Shown: positions 18,573-27,801 of the stretch, one piece after another
Numbering within the stretch: the first letter of the stretch is position 1
How the letters are laid out: each line of letters starts with the position of its first letter
From: Nostoc sp. S4
GTDB lineage: Bacteria; Cyanobacteriota; Cyanobacteriia; Cyanobacteriales; Nostocaceae
DNA length: 64,000 bases
Assembly (NCBI GenBank): GCA_029379225.1
Contig: JAQYWR010000004.1
Location: 62,001 to 126,000 of the forward strand
Direction of reading: 5' to 3'
Translations under genes and position numbers: made by a program
The notes under the pieces: model-generated
The model's database searches: none
Told to the model about the DNA's origin: nothing
Seen by the model: the letters and a program-made list of their open reading frames with translations, nothing else

Positions 18573-19544
18573 ATGTCACAGCATAATTCCGTTACTATAA
18601 CTGACGTGCTAGCAGCACAAGAGCGCATTTTAGGAATTGCCCACCACACACCTGTGCTAACTTCTAGAATCGTTAACGATCGCACTAATAGCCAAGTGTT
18701 TTTTAAGTGCGAAAATTTTCAACGCACTGGTTCGTTTAAATTTCGAGGTGCGTACAATGCCTTAGCGCAATTATCGGTAGCACAAAAACAAACAGGCGTT
18801 CTCACTTATTCATCGGGAAATCATGCCCAAGCGATCGCCTTAGCTGGACAACTACTAAATATTCCCACTACCATTGTCATGCCTGATGATGCACCCACTG
18901 TCAAACAAACTGCAACTCGCAGTTATGGTGCAGAGGTGATTTTGTACAATCGCCAAACGACAAATCGGGAAGAATTAGCCCAAAATTTAGCAAAGGATAG
19001 GAATCTCATACTGATTCCGCCATACGATCATCCCCATGTAGTTGCAGGACAAGGTACAGCAGCTTTAGAACTGATTCAAGAAGTTGGTCAATTGGACTTA
19101 CTATTAGTTTGTTGTGGCGGTGGTGGATTACTTTCCGGTTGTGCGATCGCCACCAAAGCACTTTTACCTGATTGTAAAGTCATCGGCATAGAACCAGCAC
19201 TTGCCGACGATGCTACCCGCTCGTTTCACAGCAAAACCCTGCAAACTGTGAAAAATCCCAATACCATAGCTGACGGCGCCCGGACTCCTAGCCTTGGTCA
19301 AATTACTTTTCCCTTGGTGCTACGTTACGTCGATGACATGGTGACGGTATCTGAAGAAGCGATTCTTCGCAGCATGTTTTTTTTATGGGAGCGTCTGAAA
19401 ATTGTAGTAGAACCCACGGGAGTACTAGCCGCGGCCGCCTTACTCGAAGGTGTGGTAACAGCACCACGAACAAAGATTGGTGCGATCGTCAGCGGTGGGA
19501 ATGTAGATTTAACCCAAATTGCTAAATTGTTTTCTCAATGTTGA
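18573..19544 (+). CDS. PLP-dependent threonine dehydratase/serine racemase-type ammonia-lyase
   Basis: 323 residues of fold-type II PLP enzyme. The PLP lysine is in FQRTGSFKFRGAYNAL (about residue 53). SSGNHAQAIA, the glycine-rich CCGGGGLLSGC phosphate-binding loop and the SGGN box near the C-terminus follow. Without the ACT domain of biosynthetic IlvA, it resembles the group containing threo-3-hydroxyaspartate ammonia-lyase and serine racemase. The exact substrate (threonine, serine or hydroxyaspartate) cannot be read from the sequence. It lies upstream of an amino-acid permease on the same strand. Confidence 0.85.
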   Translation: MSQHNSVTITDVLAAQERILGIAHHTPVLTSRIVNDRTNSQVFFKCENFQRTGSFKFRGAYNALAQLSVAQKQTGVLTYSSGNHAQAIALAGQLLNIPTTIVMPDDAPTVKQTATRSYGAEVILYNRQTTNREELAQNLAKDRNLILIPPYDHPHVVAGQGTAALELIQEVGQLDLLLVCCGGGGLLSGCAIATKALLPDCKVIGIEPALADDATRSFHSKTLQTVKNPNTIADGARTPSLGQITFPLVLRYVDDMVTVSEEAILRSMFFLWERLKIVVEPTGVLAAAALLEGVVTAPRTKIGAIVSGGNVDLTQIAKLFSQC

Positions 19545-19637
19545 TGAATACAAGAATATAAAGTAAATCAAGAGTTTTTGCCAAAATTATTTACATATGT
19601 TAACATTGTGTCCTAAATTTAGGTGCAATTACTCATT

Positions 19638-20957
19638 ATGACCCTGACCAAGGCCGATCTCAAGGATTCAGAGCAAGTGACTCGGTTGTTTTCTCACGTT
19701 GAATTTAATGAAAATAAGCTCAATCATCAACCAGGTAGTGTATTAGGGAGTACGGCGCTGATTGCAGGAACCACAGTCGGAGCCGGGATTCTTGCCCTAC
19801 CTGCGGTCACTCTACCATCAGGGATTTTGCCATCTACGTTTGGGTTGATTGCTGTTTGGCTCTACGCTTTAGTTTCAGGTTTATTGATTGCAGAAGTGAC
19901 TTTGAGTGCCATGCGTCTAGAAGGGCGTGCAAGTATAGGTCTGTTGGGAGTTATTGAGAAGACCTTGGGAAAGTCGGGAGCGCAAGTTGCTAGCGGTGCA
20001 TATTTATTTATGCATTATGCGCTGTTGGTAGCATATATTACCCAAGGTGGGGAAATTTTAGGCTCGGCGATCGCCAAACTTTGGGGTGTGCAGAACTCAT
20101 TACCTATATGGGTAGGCACAACAACCTTCACGCTCATCTTTGGCGGTATTATGTATGTTGGGCGAGAAAAGTTTATTGAAAAATTAAACAGCGCCTTTGT
20201 AGGAATTGTGCTTGTTTCCTTCTTAGGACTATTATTGCTGGCTGGAGGACAAGTTAAGAGTAGCCAATTTTTAATTCAGGACTGGAGTGCGCTTGGTAGT
20301 GCGGTTTCAGTTATGTGTGTAGCACTGTTTTATCAAAACGTTGTGCCGGTGGTTGTGACCCAACTCGAAGGAGATGTCCGCAAAATTCGTCAGTCCATCT
20401 TCATTGGTTCATTGATTCCCTTAATCATGTTCTTGGCGTGGAATGCTGTAATTTTGGCAAGCTTCAGTCCCGATATGGTACATAGCACATCTGGTGGTAA
20501 AACCGTTTTTGACCCACTACAAATTTTGCGAGCTGGTGGTGCAGGAGAATGGTTAGGAGTGCTAGTATCGATTTTTTCAGAGTTTGCGATCGCCACATCA
20601 TTCATTGGATTTGTGTATGGTCTGCTGGATATATTCAAAGATATTTTTCTAATTGCACAGAGCAAAGTTTCTAGTCGCTTACCTCTGTATTCGCTGATTC
20701 TTTTCCCTCCTATGACTCTTGGTACGCTCAATCCCAGCATTTTCTTTAGTGCCCTAGATTATACTGGAACATTCAGCATCTCGGTTATAGGTGGAATTCT
20801 TCCAGCATTAATGACTTGGAAGCAACGTCAAGAGCAAAAAAACTCGAATAGCATAAATCCACCACTCGTTCCTGGTGGGAAGGTGACATTGATTGTGATG
20901 ATTGCAGTGGCATTAGTTCTGATGGTCAGACAAATTCTTTCAATTCACACAAATTAA
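19638..20957 (+). CDS. Aromatic amino acid permease (tyrosine/tryptophan transporter family)
   Basis: I start at the ATG at 19638 (MTLTKADLKDSEQVTRLFSH); a GTG 15 bases upstream is also possible. About 440 residues with 10-11 membrane helices. The first is the hallmark GSTALIAGTTVGAGILALPA, followed by ALVSGLLIAEVTL. Members of this HAAAP-type family import tyrosine or tryptophan by proton symport. It follows the PLP ammonia-lyase by about 90 bases, which could link amino-acid uptake with deamination, though no shared regulator is visible. Confidence 0.8.
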   Translation: MTLTKADLKDSEQVTRLFSHVEFNENKLNHQPGSVLGSTALIAGTTVGAGILALPAVTLPSGILPSTFGLIAVWLYALVSGLLIAEVTLSAMRLEGRASIGLLGVIEKTLGKSGAQVASGAYLFMHYALLVAYITQGGEILGSAIAKLWGVQNSLPIWVGTTTFTLIFGGIMYVGREKFIEKLNSAFVGIVLVSFLGLLLLAGGQVKSSQFLIQDWSALGSAVSVMCVALFYQNVVPVVVTQLEGDVRKIRQSIFIGSLIPLIMFLAWNAVILASFSPDMVHSTSGGKTVFDPLQILRAGGAGEWLGVLVSIFSEFAIATSFIGFVYGLLDIFKDIFLIAQSKVSSRLPLYSLILFPPMTLGTLNPSIFFSALDYTGTFSISVIGGILPALMTWKQRQEQKNSNSINPPLVPGGKVTLIVMIAVALVLMVRQILSIHTN

Positions 20958-21028
20958 AACTATTAATCAAAATTATAGTGTAATATGTTAAGCAGAGTAT
21001 GTAATATAATGTATTACAAAACAATCAA

Positions 21029-21574
21029 ATGAGTGATTCTCGGTCAATCAAAATCAGCAAATATCTCAGTAAATATCTGCGACATACACCAGATGCAATT
21101 GGAATCGAACTTGCTCCTGGTGGTTGGGTAGCTGTTGATAAACTACTTACAGCTTGCGCTAAACATAAATTTCCTATTAGCCGTCAGGAATTACAGTTAG
21201 TAGTTGAATCTAGCGATAAACAACGCTTTTCTTTTGACTCTACAGGTACTTTAATTCGTGCTAACCAAGGCCACAGTACAGAAGTTGATTTACAATTGGA
21301 ACCTATTGTTCCTCCAGACCAGCTTTATCATGGTACGGGACACAAATCTGTAGAGTCAATTCTAGAAACAGGACTTCGGAAAATGTCGCGTCACCATGTC
21401 CATTTATCTAAGGATATTGCTACAGCACAAATTGTCGGTGCAAGACATGGGAAACCAGTAGTTTTTCTTGTAGATGCTGCTGCAATGCATCGGGCGGGTT
21501 ATATCTTTTATTGTTCTGAGAATGGTGTTTGGTTAGTGGATGGCGTACCACCAGAATATCTCCAAAAAGTTTGA
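21029..21574 (+). CDS. kptA: RNA 2'-phosphotransferase (Tpt1/KptA)
   Basis: 181 residues, normal for the family. The enzyme moves an internal RNA 2'-phosphate to NAD+, giving ADP-ribose cyclic phosphate. Visible motifs are SKYLSKYLRHTPDAIGIELA, GGWVAVDKLL and the catalytic R-H-R-R pattern: KYLRH, LYHGTGHKSVESILETGL, RHHVHLS and ARHGKPVVFLVDA. The last part (YIFYCSENGVWLVDGVPPEY) is the conserved tail. Bacteria lack the tRNA-splicing pathway that uses it in yeast, so the natural substrate here is unknown. Confidence 0.93.
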   Translation: MSDSRSIKISKYLSKYLRHTPDAIGIELAPGGWVAVDKLLTACAKHKFPISRQELQLVVESSDKQRFSFDSTGTLIRANQGHSTEVDLQLEPIVPPDQLYHGTGHKSVESILETGLRKMSRHHVHLSKDIATAQIVGARHGKPVVFLVDAAAMHRAGYIFYCSENGVWLVDGVPPEYLQKV

Positions 21575-22123
21575 ATTTTCAAAGCTTGTTGAATTATAAA
21601 ACTGCTATTTTTTTACTCACCTTAGACTCAAAAGATTTCGGTTTTTTATTTAACATGAATGAAAAAACGAAAAATACAATTATATTTTATCAGGAAAATA
21701 ATTCACTTTTATAGTTTGTGAGTACCCGTCAGTAGCCATCAATAAACATTGTTCGATGTCGTATGATATCCGGCAAATCACTAGTAATATCATGTCCTGC
21801 TAAATACTTGTCATTATATTTACCCTTGGCGTTTCCGTAGGGTACGCAGCGATAGCAAAATCAAGTAATTGCAGAGTCATAATGATTGCTTTGTACCACT
21901 TGCAATGGTATATTGTAAGTGATTAAACCGATTGATATAATATGTCTCAAGCAAGTGAAACATCATACTAAATATGCAGATTTAGTGGTTATAACTGTAG
22001 ACCGTGCTTCGCTACACTAATTGATTCTAAATTCTCCATTCTTCAATACCTATATCTTATGGTAGAAGGAAAACAGTATTGTAATTCCTAAGCTAGTTAT
22101 TAACTTTTCTCAGGAATTAAATT
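21575..22123. other. Intergenic region with dispersed repeat scraps
   Basis: On the minus strand near 21730-21820 a short start-less frame reads NDKYLAGHDITSDLPDIIRH, followed by the common cyanobacterial GCTGCGTACCCTACGGAAAC repeat. It is probably the tail of a decayed gene. Nothing else is supported. Confidence 0.35.
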
Positions 22124-22399
22124 ATGCTGAACATAATTGCTTGGATAATTCTGGGTTTAATTGCTGGAGCTATAGCAAAAGCTATTTATCCCGGTCGTCA
22201 AGGTGGTGGTATTGTTGCAACTATGGTATTAGGTATCATAGGTGCTGTAATTGGTGGAATATTAGTTACTCTTTTGGAGACAGGTAGATTTCAATTGGCT
22301 GCTGCATCCCTCAGCATTCCTGGTATAATTGTTGCTGTGATTGGTGCAATCATTGCTATTTTTATATGGAATTTAGTAGCTGGACGTGCCAGTTATTAA
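22124..22399 (+). CDS. GlsB/YeaQ/YmgE family stress-response membrane protein
   Basis: 91 residues with three membrane helices: IAWIILGLIAGAIAKAIYPG, GGIVATMVLGIIGAVIGGIL and IIVAVIGAIIAIFIWNLVAG. The GAIAKAIYPGRQGGG turn is the transglycosylase-associated family signature. These inner-membrane proteins are induced by stress, and the mechanism is unknown. A CsbD-type stress gene lies convergent downstream, with a hairpin terminator between them. Confidence 0.85.
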   Translation: MLNIIAWIILGLIAGAIAKAIYPGRQGGGIVATMVLGIIGAVIGGILVTLLETGRFQLAAASLSIPGIIVAVIGAIIAIFIWNLVAGRASY

Positions 22400-22466
22400 T
22401 TGAATCAAATTGTTAGAGAAATTATGCTTGGAGCTAAGTTGTTAACAAATTTTGTTCCCATAAAAA

Positions 22467-22494
22467 ACTCCACTCGCTTAAAAAGTAGTGGAGT
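22467..22494 (-). terminator. Intrinsic terminator of the CsbD gene
   Basis: Perfect 8-bp stem ACTCCACT/AGTGGAGT. Read on the minus strand it is followed by TTTTTTATGGG, a proper U-tract, so it ends transcription from the csbD-like gene. It may also act for the convergent YeaQ gene. Confidence 0.75.
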
Positions 22495-22558
22495 AATTAA
22501 TGTTAGATTCCAGCTAATGAATTATCATTCAATGACGAGTTACATTGCACAAGCTAAA

Positions 22559-22741
22559 CTAGCTTAAAGCTTTCTTTATTTCATCTTTGATGTTTTCTAC
22601 AACATGAATATCTTGGGCTTCGGCTTGCTTGGCTTTTCCTTCAGCTTTATCTTGGGGATTACCAGTGACTTCACCTACAACCTCTTGAATTTTTCCTTCA
22701 ATGTTTTTTGCAGTAGCTTCAATTCTTTTTTCGGCACTCAT
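22559..22741 (-). CDS. CsbD family stress protein
   Basis: 60 residues: MSAEKRIEATAKNIEGKIQE, then VVGEVTGNPQDKAEGKAKQA and a helical tail NIKDEIKKALS. The pattern ...KNIEGKiQE-vGe-TGnpqdkaeGK is diagnostic of the small hydrophilic CsbD proteins, induced by general stress in many bacteria. No biochemical activity is known. It is convergent with the YeaQ-type membrane gene. Confidence 0.88.
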   Translation of the reverse strand: MSAEKRIEATAKNIEGKIQEVVGEVTGNPQDKAEGKAKQAEAQDIHVVENIKDEIKKALS

Positions 22742-23375
22742 GGTTTTGTCTCCGGCTTGTAGTTAGTGGAACTATTACTAAATGTAGTAAGAATGTATTG
22801 TTTGTTAGTTCCATCAAGAGAGATAAAAATTATAAAAATTCTAGTATCTAAAGATAGATATGGTGTGAACCAATAGTATTGTTAAATATAATAAAAGCTT
22901 TATAAATAAAATTTATATATTATATGAAAGAAGTCATAATTCAATCAGCAGCTGTAGACATAGGGGCATATACTTGTACGCCCCTACAGTGTATTTTTTA
23001 TATGGGGCAAAGATTTTGAAAGTACCTCAAACGGTACTTTACTTAACTCTGTTAACTTAGAGCAGGTGATTAGTTTGTCAAACTTAGAATATATACATGC
23101 AGAAATCATTGTTTTAAATCAATACCTTTGCCAAAATAAGAGCCTAAAAAAATTTTGACAAAAACGGCAAAATCACCCATACATAGGTGTTTAGCTTTAA
23201 TGGTAGCTCTTAATGTCAGACCCTTAATACTGCGGGTGATACGTTAAAAAAGCCTTGTGAGAAACCTTGAAGGAATTTTTAGGACTTATTGTTTTTGCCA
23301 AGCCTTAGAGAAAAGGGAGTTCAGACATCAATTCACCCTCGTAAATTGGCGAAGGTATTGAGGAAAGCGATTGTT
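22742..23375. other. Intergenic region with two hairpins
   Basis: About 630 AT-rich bases. TAGGGGC...GCCCCTA (22961-22986) belongs to the dispersed GTAGGGGC-type cyanobacterial repeat also seen at 47621. AAAGTACC...GGTACTTT (23019-23040) is a perfect 8-bp hairpin. No gene recognised. Confidence 0.5.
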
Positions 23376-24488
23376 TTAACTTTCTAAAAATGGATAGTCT
23401 GTGTAGCCCTTCTCTCCACCGCCACCTAATGTTGTTGAGTCAACTTGATTCAGTGGCGCATTTAATATAAACCGCTGTGGTAAATCTGGATTGGCAATAA
23501 ATAGCTTGCCAAATGAAACTAAATCTGCTTGTTGATTTGATAAAACACTATTAGCTCGATCCTGATTATAGCCACCATTAACAATTAATGTGCCACAAAA
23601 GCGATCGCGGATATAACTAGTTGGTACGGTAGTCTGTTCGCGTCCAAAATCTACCATCTCCTCAGTCAGATGCACATAAACTAAACCAATATCATTGAGT
23701 GCAGTCGCTACATAGCCAAATGTTAACAGAGGATGAGAGTCATGCATATTATTCAGTGTGGCATTGGGAGAGAGCCTCACTCCTACACGATTTTTCTCCC
23801 AGACACCAATCACAACATTTATTACCTCTAACAGTAAACGAGCGCGATTCTCAATTGAACCACCATACTTGTCAGCACGTTGATTGCTACCGTCCCTGAG
23901 AAACTGGTCTAGTAAATAGCCATGTGCGCCGTGAACCTCAACTCCATCAAAACCAGCATCAAGAGCGTTTTCTGCCGCTTGACGAAATTGTTGCACAATA
24001 TCAGGAATTTCAGAAGTTTCTAAAGCGCGAGGAGTGACATAAGGTTTAAAGCCAGAAGGAGTCATTGCATTACCCGTAGGAGCGATCGCACAAGGAGCAA
24101 CAGGTAAAGCACCATCCGGTTGCAACTCAGGGTGAGAAATTCGTCCTGAATGCCGCAGTTGCAGGAAAATTCTTCCACCTTTTTGATGCACAGTATCGGT
24201 TACTAATTTCCAACCAGCTACCTGTTGAGGCGAATGAATCCCTGGTGAATTGGGATAGTTAGTTTCACCAGTTGGGGAAACTTGGGTTGCTTCTGCAATA
24301 ATTAATCCAGCACTGGCGCGTTGGGCATAATAGATAGCATTGAGTTGGACAGGAGCATTGCCTATACCTGCACGACCACGACCACAAGGAGCCATAACCA
24401 TACGGTTAGGCAATTCAAGCTCACCAAGTTTGTAAGGAGAAAACAAATTTATATCAGCAGGTGCAGAAGTATTTTGATTATCAATCAT
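23376..24488 (-). CDS. Old yellow enzyme family alkene reductase (NemA/OPR-like)
   Basis: I choose the ATG at 24488 (MIDNQNTSAPADINLFSPYK), 370 residues; a TTG six codons upstream also exists. It is an FMN-binding TIM barrel with LPNRMVMAPCGRGRAG and QLRHSGRISHPELQPDGALP. FDGVEVHGAHGYLLDQFLRD (the H-x-x-H/N substrate pair lies here) and SFGKLFIANPDLPQRF follow. Family members reduce activated C=C or nitro groups with NADPH. It lies 95 bases downstream of the siderophore permease genes on the same strand, but a role in iron uptake is not evident. Confidence 0.88.
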   Translation of the reverse strand: MIDNQNTSAPADINLFSPYKLGELELPNRMVMAPCGRGRAGIGNAPVQLNAIYYAQRASAGLIIAEATQVSPTGETNYPNSPGIHSPQQVAGWKLVTDTVHQKGGRIFLQLRHSGRISHPELQPDGALPVAPCAIAPTGNAMTPSGFKPYVTPRALETSEIPDIVQQFRQAAENALDAGFDGVEVHGAHGYLLDQFLRDGSNQRADKYGGSIENRARLLLEVINVVIGVWEKNRVGVRLSPNATLNNMHDSHPLLTFGYVATALNDIGLVYVHLTEEMVDFGREQTTVPTSYIRDRFCGTLIVNGGYNQDRANSVLSNQQADLVSFGKLFIANPDLPQRFILNAPLNQVDSTTLGGGGEKGYTDYPFLES

Positions 24489-24601
24489 AGAGTAGTCATT
24501 AGACAATTTTTCAGTTTTAATCAGCGTTGTTTTTTGTTACTAGAATTGGCAGTGCTTCTAATTTATTTGTCGTTGAATAATATTGATTTTTAGATAAAAT
24601 C

Positions 24602-25645
24602 TCACTGCTGTTTAAGGTTCATCCGCCGCCGTACTAGATATAGTAAAAAAGGCGTTCCCAATAGCGACATAATTATGCCAATTGGTATTTCTTGGGGTCG
24701 GAGTAGAGAGCGTGCGCTCAAGTCAGCCCAGACAAGCATAGACGCTCCCAGTAGTGCAGAAAACGGCAATACCCAGCGATAATCTAAGCCAACAATTCCT
24801 CTACTTATGTGTGGAATAATTAGTCCAATAAAACCAATTGGGCCTGCCAATGCAACGGAACTGCCCGCCAGTATAACTACAGTAATTGTGATTATGACTT
24901 TAACTCTAGCAGTTTGTTGACCCAAGCTTTGGGCGATCGCTTCACCTAAACTAAGTGCGTTGAGTTGTCTGCCTAAAGCAAAAGCGGTCAATAGCCCGAC
25001 TATCATCCAAGGCATTATCGTCAAAAATAAATTGAAATCTCGTCCGGCTAGAGAGCCAGCTAGCCAAAAACGAATTTCTTCTAAAGCCCGATTGCTAAGA
25101 ATGAGTACGCCTGCGGTAATTGAAGACAGCATCGCAGTCAGGGCAGCTCCAGCTACGGTAATATTGAGCGGGGTCGCTCCACCAAAACCTAAAGAACCAA
25201 GAAAGTAGACCGTAAGTGCTGCCACTAAAGCTCCAAAGAAGGCAACAAAGGCAATTATGGTTGGGGACGACACACCAAAGCCGAATATAGCTATGACCGC
25301 AGCTAAAGCAGCACCAGATTCAATACCCAAAATCCCCGGTTCGGCTAAGGGATTTTGGGTGAGTCCTTGCATGAGCGCCCCAGCTACAGCTAGACTTGCA
25401 CCCACTATAGTTGCAGTTAGCAGTCGTGGTAGCCGCATTGTCAAGATAATCAAGTGTTGGGTGGAGCCATCAAATGTTGTAAAGGCTGTAAGAATATTGC
25501 TTAAAGGGATATCTGCGGCTCCATAAATTAAACTAGCGAATGTACCTAACAAAAGTACAACCAATGCCAAGACTATACTTAGCTTACGAGTACAACGCCA
25601 TTGAAATCTTTGTTTTGTGGGTAGTCTTTGACTAGGACTGAGCAT
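24602..25645 (-). CDS. FecCD-type siderophore ABC transporter permease
   Basis: Starting at the ATG at 25645 (MLSPSQRLPTKQRFQWRCTR), with TTTAGGAG upstream, gives 347 residues; the longer frame would overlap the previous gene. About nine membrane helices. Signatures are LRLPRLLTATIVGASLAVAGALMQ split over two helices, NPLAEPGILGIESGAALAA, GPIGFIGLIIPHISRGIVGL and LRPQEIPIGIIMSLLGTPFL. It pairs with the permease at 25699 to form the inner-membrane channel for ferric siderophore import. Confidence 0.92.
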   Translation of the reverse strand: MLSPSQRLPTKQRFQWRCTRKLSIVLALVVLLLGTFASLIYGAADIPLSNILTAFTTFDGSTQHLIILTMRLPRLLTATIVGASLAVAGALMQGLTQNPLAEPGILGIESGAALAAVIAIFGFGVSSPTIIAFVAFFGALVAALTVYFLGSLGFGGATPLNITVAGAALTAMLSSITAGVLILSNRALEEIRFWLAGSLAGRDFNLFLTIMPWMIVGLLTAFALGRQLNALSLGEAIAQSLGQQTARVKVIITITVVILAGSSVALAGPIGFIGLIIPHISRGIVGLDYRWVLPFSALLGASMLVWADLSARSLLRPQEIPIGIIMSLLGTPFLLYLVRRRMNLKQQ

Positions 25646-25698
25646 TAATATTCTCCTAAAATTTTTTGAGCAAGCCCTATGTATTTTATGCTTAATAT

Positions 25699-26760
25699 TT
25701 AAACGCTCATCTTTGTTCGATTGCGGTACATCAAATAAAAAAAGTAAGGGCCGCCGAGAGCAGAAATTAGCAAACCACAAGGAAATTCCGTGGGAGAAAA
25801 AATAGTTCTGGCGAGAAAATCCGCCCCAATCAAAATCAATCCTCCGATCAAGGCAGCTACTGGTAGTAGTTTTTCATGCATTGACCCTACTAGTTGCCGT
25901 GCAATATGCGGAGCTATTAATCCGACAAAGCTAATCATACCAACTGTAGCTACACTTGCCGCAGTCAAAGCCACACTCAATAGCAATAGTATAGTATGTT
26001 GCAACTTCACCCGACTACCTAAGCTAGTGGCAATGAAAAAACCCATTTGTAGAGTATTCAGTTCGCGCGCTTGCCTGATTGCCAGTAGTCCAAATACTGT
26101 AGTCCAAGGCAGTAATGGCCAAAAATCATTCCAACTTTTGCCGGAAATACTACCAGCCATCCATACTAAAGCTTGATTAACGTTGTAGACCCTACCAAAA
26201 GTTAATAATAAGGTGGTGATAGCTTGTGCAAACAAACCTAACAATATTCCCACTAAAACGAAACGCAAAGCCGATCTCTCCCCAATACCAGTTAAGAGGT
26301 AAAGAAGTACTGCAATGCCAATACCTCCACTCAAGGTTGCCAAGTGTAGAGTGTAAGGCGGAGCTTGTGGAAAAAGTACAATCACAATTACTGCACCAAG
26401 ACCTGCACCCATACTCACACCAGTAATACTAGGGTCGGCTAAAGGATTTTGTGTTAGTCCTTGCATGATTGCACCAGCAATTGCTAAACTTGCTCCTACC
26501 AACCAAGCAATTAAAACTCTGGGTAAACGCAGAGTTACGATTACAAAAGGAGACTGTGGGTCTTGAGTTTTTAAACCGAGAATCGCTTTGACTATATCTG
26601 CTGGTGAGACAGGATATCTACCCACGCTCAAGCTGATTACTAAAATAGTAAATGTTAACAGCAGTAATATTAGTATTAGTTTGAGTATATACCTAGAGCC
26701 TCGCTTTAAGAGAAATATGTTTAGCGATCGCACCACTATTCGTGATTTCCCACTAGTCAA
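25699..26760 (-). CDS. FecCD-type siderophore ABC transporter permease
   Basis: 353 residues from a TTG at 26760, placed by AGGAG seven bases upstream; the ATG between them is out of frame. Hydrophobic helices throughout. It has RLPRVLIAWLVGASLAIAGA, MQGLTQNPLADPSITGVSMG, MISFVGLIAPHIARQLVG and SPTEFPCGLLISALGGPYFF. It is the partner of the next permease, 53 bases downstream, and lies 39 bases after the binding-protein gene. The order receptor, binding protein, permease, permease is typical of a ferric siderophore operon. Confidence 0.92.
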   Translation of the reverse strand: MTSGKSRIVVRSLNIFLLKRGSRYILKLILILLLLTFTILVISLSVGRYPVSPADIVKAILGLKTQDPQSPFVIVTLRLPRVLIAWLVGASLAIAGAIMQGLTQNPLADPSITGVSMGAGLGAVIVIVLFPQAPPYTLHLATLSGGIGIAVLLYLLTGIGERSALRFVLVGILLGLFAQAITTLLLTFGRVYNVNQALVWMAGSISGKSWNDFWPLLPWTTVFGLLAIRQARELNTLQMGFFIATSLGSRVKLQHTILLLLSVALTAASVATVGMISFVGLIAPHIARQLVGSMHEKLLPVAALIGGLILIGADFLARTIFSPTEFPCGLLISALGGPYFFYLMYRNRTKMSV

Positions 26761-26799
26761 AGTTCATCTCCTACTCAGCTATTGGTTTATCTAAGTACA

Positions 26800-27783
26800 T
26801 TAGTTTATGCCATCGTTTTGATACAAGACATATTTCTCTAAATCATCCAGCACTTGGTTAGCAGCAATAGGGCCAGATCCCAGCCAATAAGACGCGACTT
26901 GATGAACTTTGTGCTGCTGTACAACCTTTAATTTCAACCACAACGGCTGTGTGCGAATTTGTTCCCAAGCTGTATTTCGTTGGTTAATGTTATCAGAAAT
27001 GACAAACATCACATCGCCATCGGCATCATTAAACTTTTCCCACGAGAGAAGATAAAGCGAACCATAACCAGGGAACATTTTAGCAACAAATGTTTTATCT
27101 ACAGTTTGAGAAGGTGGACGTGATAATCCAATTTTCTCAAGAATCTTTCCCCCGAAGAATTCTTGATTGAATAGGAAAATTGAACTTTGTTCTTTTGCAT
27201 AGATGATGGAAATTTGAGTCGAGGCAAGTTTAGTTCCCATGTGCTTTTTAAACTTTTGCAAACGGGTTTGATAGTTGGCGAGGATCTCAACAGCTTTATC
27301 TTTCTGGTTTAAAGCATCGGCAATTAAATAAAACACAGTTTCCCAATCTAGATAGTCGCTTTTCGGATCGATCAGGACAGTAGGTGCTATTTTCGACAGC
27401 AGAGGATATATTTCTTGGCGGGATTTGCTAGTCAAAATCATGTCTGGTTTCATAGCAAGAATATTTTCCAAGTTTACAGGTAACCAAGAAGCGCCTGTCT
27501 CTTGAATGTTCTGCCAAGTTGTTGATGAAATTCCTTTGATTTGCTGTAAATACGAAACATACTCTTTTGGCGCACCAGCAGGTATAATTCCTAATGCCAG
27601 TACATCTTCAAAAAAGTCAGAGTCCAACAATACCAACCGTTTGGGACTGATAGGAGTCGTTTGGGTATGGTAATGGTTGCTAATTTTAGGGAGACTAGCT
27701 TCACAACTAAAATTCCCGAACAGCAGTAAAACCAGCAACCCTAAAAATACTATTTTCACCCCACTGCTTCTGTAATGTCTCAT
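26800..27783 (-). CDS. Iron-siderophore ABC transporter substrate-binding lipoprotein
   Basis: 327 residues from the ATG at 27783. A signal peptide ends in a lipobox-like LLLFGNFSC, so the mature protein is probably membrane-anchored in the periplasm. KRLVLLDSDFFEDVLALGII, NLENILAMKPDMILTSKSRQ and KIAPTVLIDPKSD are the helical-backbone type III binding-protein (FecB/FhuD) pattern. It would pass a ferric siderophore to the two FecCD permeases. It lies 18 bases downstream of the TonB-dependent receptor gene. Confidence 0.9.
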   Translation of the reverse strand: MRHYRSSGVKIVFLGLLVLLLFGNFSCEASLPKISNHYHTQTTPISPKRLVLLDSDFFEDVLALGIIPAGAPKEYVSYLQQIKGISSTTWQNIQETGASWLPVNLENILAMKPDMILTSKSRQEIYPLLSKIAPTVLIDPKSDYLDWETVFYLIADALNQKDKAVEILANYQTRLQKFKKHMGTKLASTQISIIYAKEQSSIFLFNQEFFGGKILEKIGLSRPPSQTVDKTFVAKMFPGYGSLYLLSWEKFNDADGDVMFVISDNINQRNTAWEQIRTQPLWLKLKVVQQHKVHQVASYWLGSGPIAANQVLDDLEKYVLYQNDGIN

Positions 27784-27801
27784 CAACTTAGTGTCAAATC
27801 T

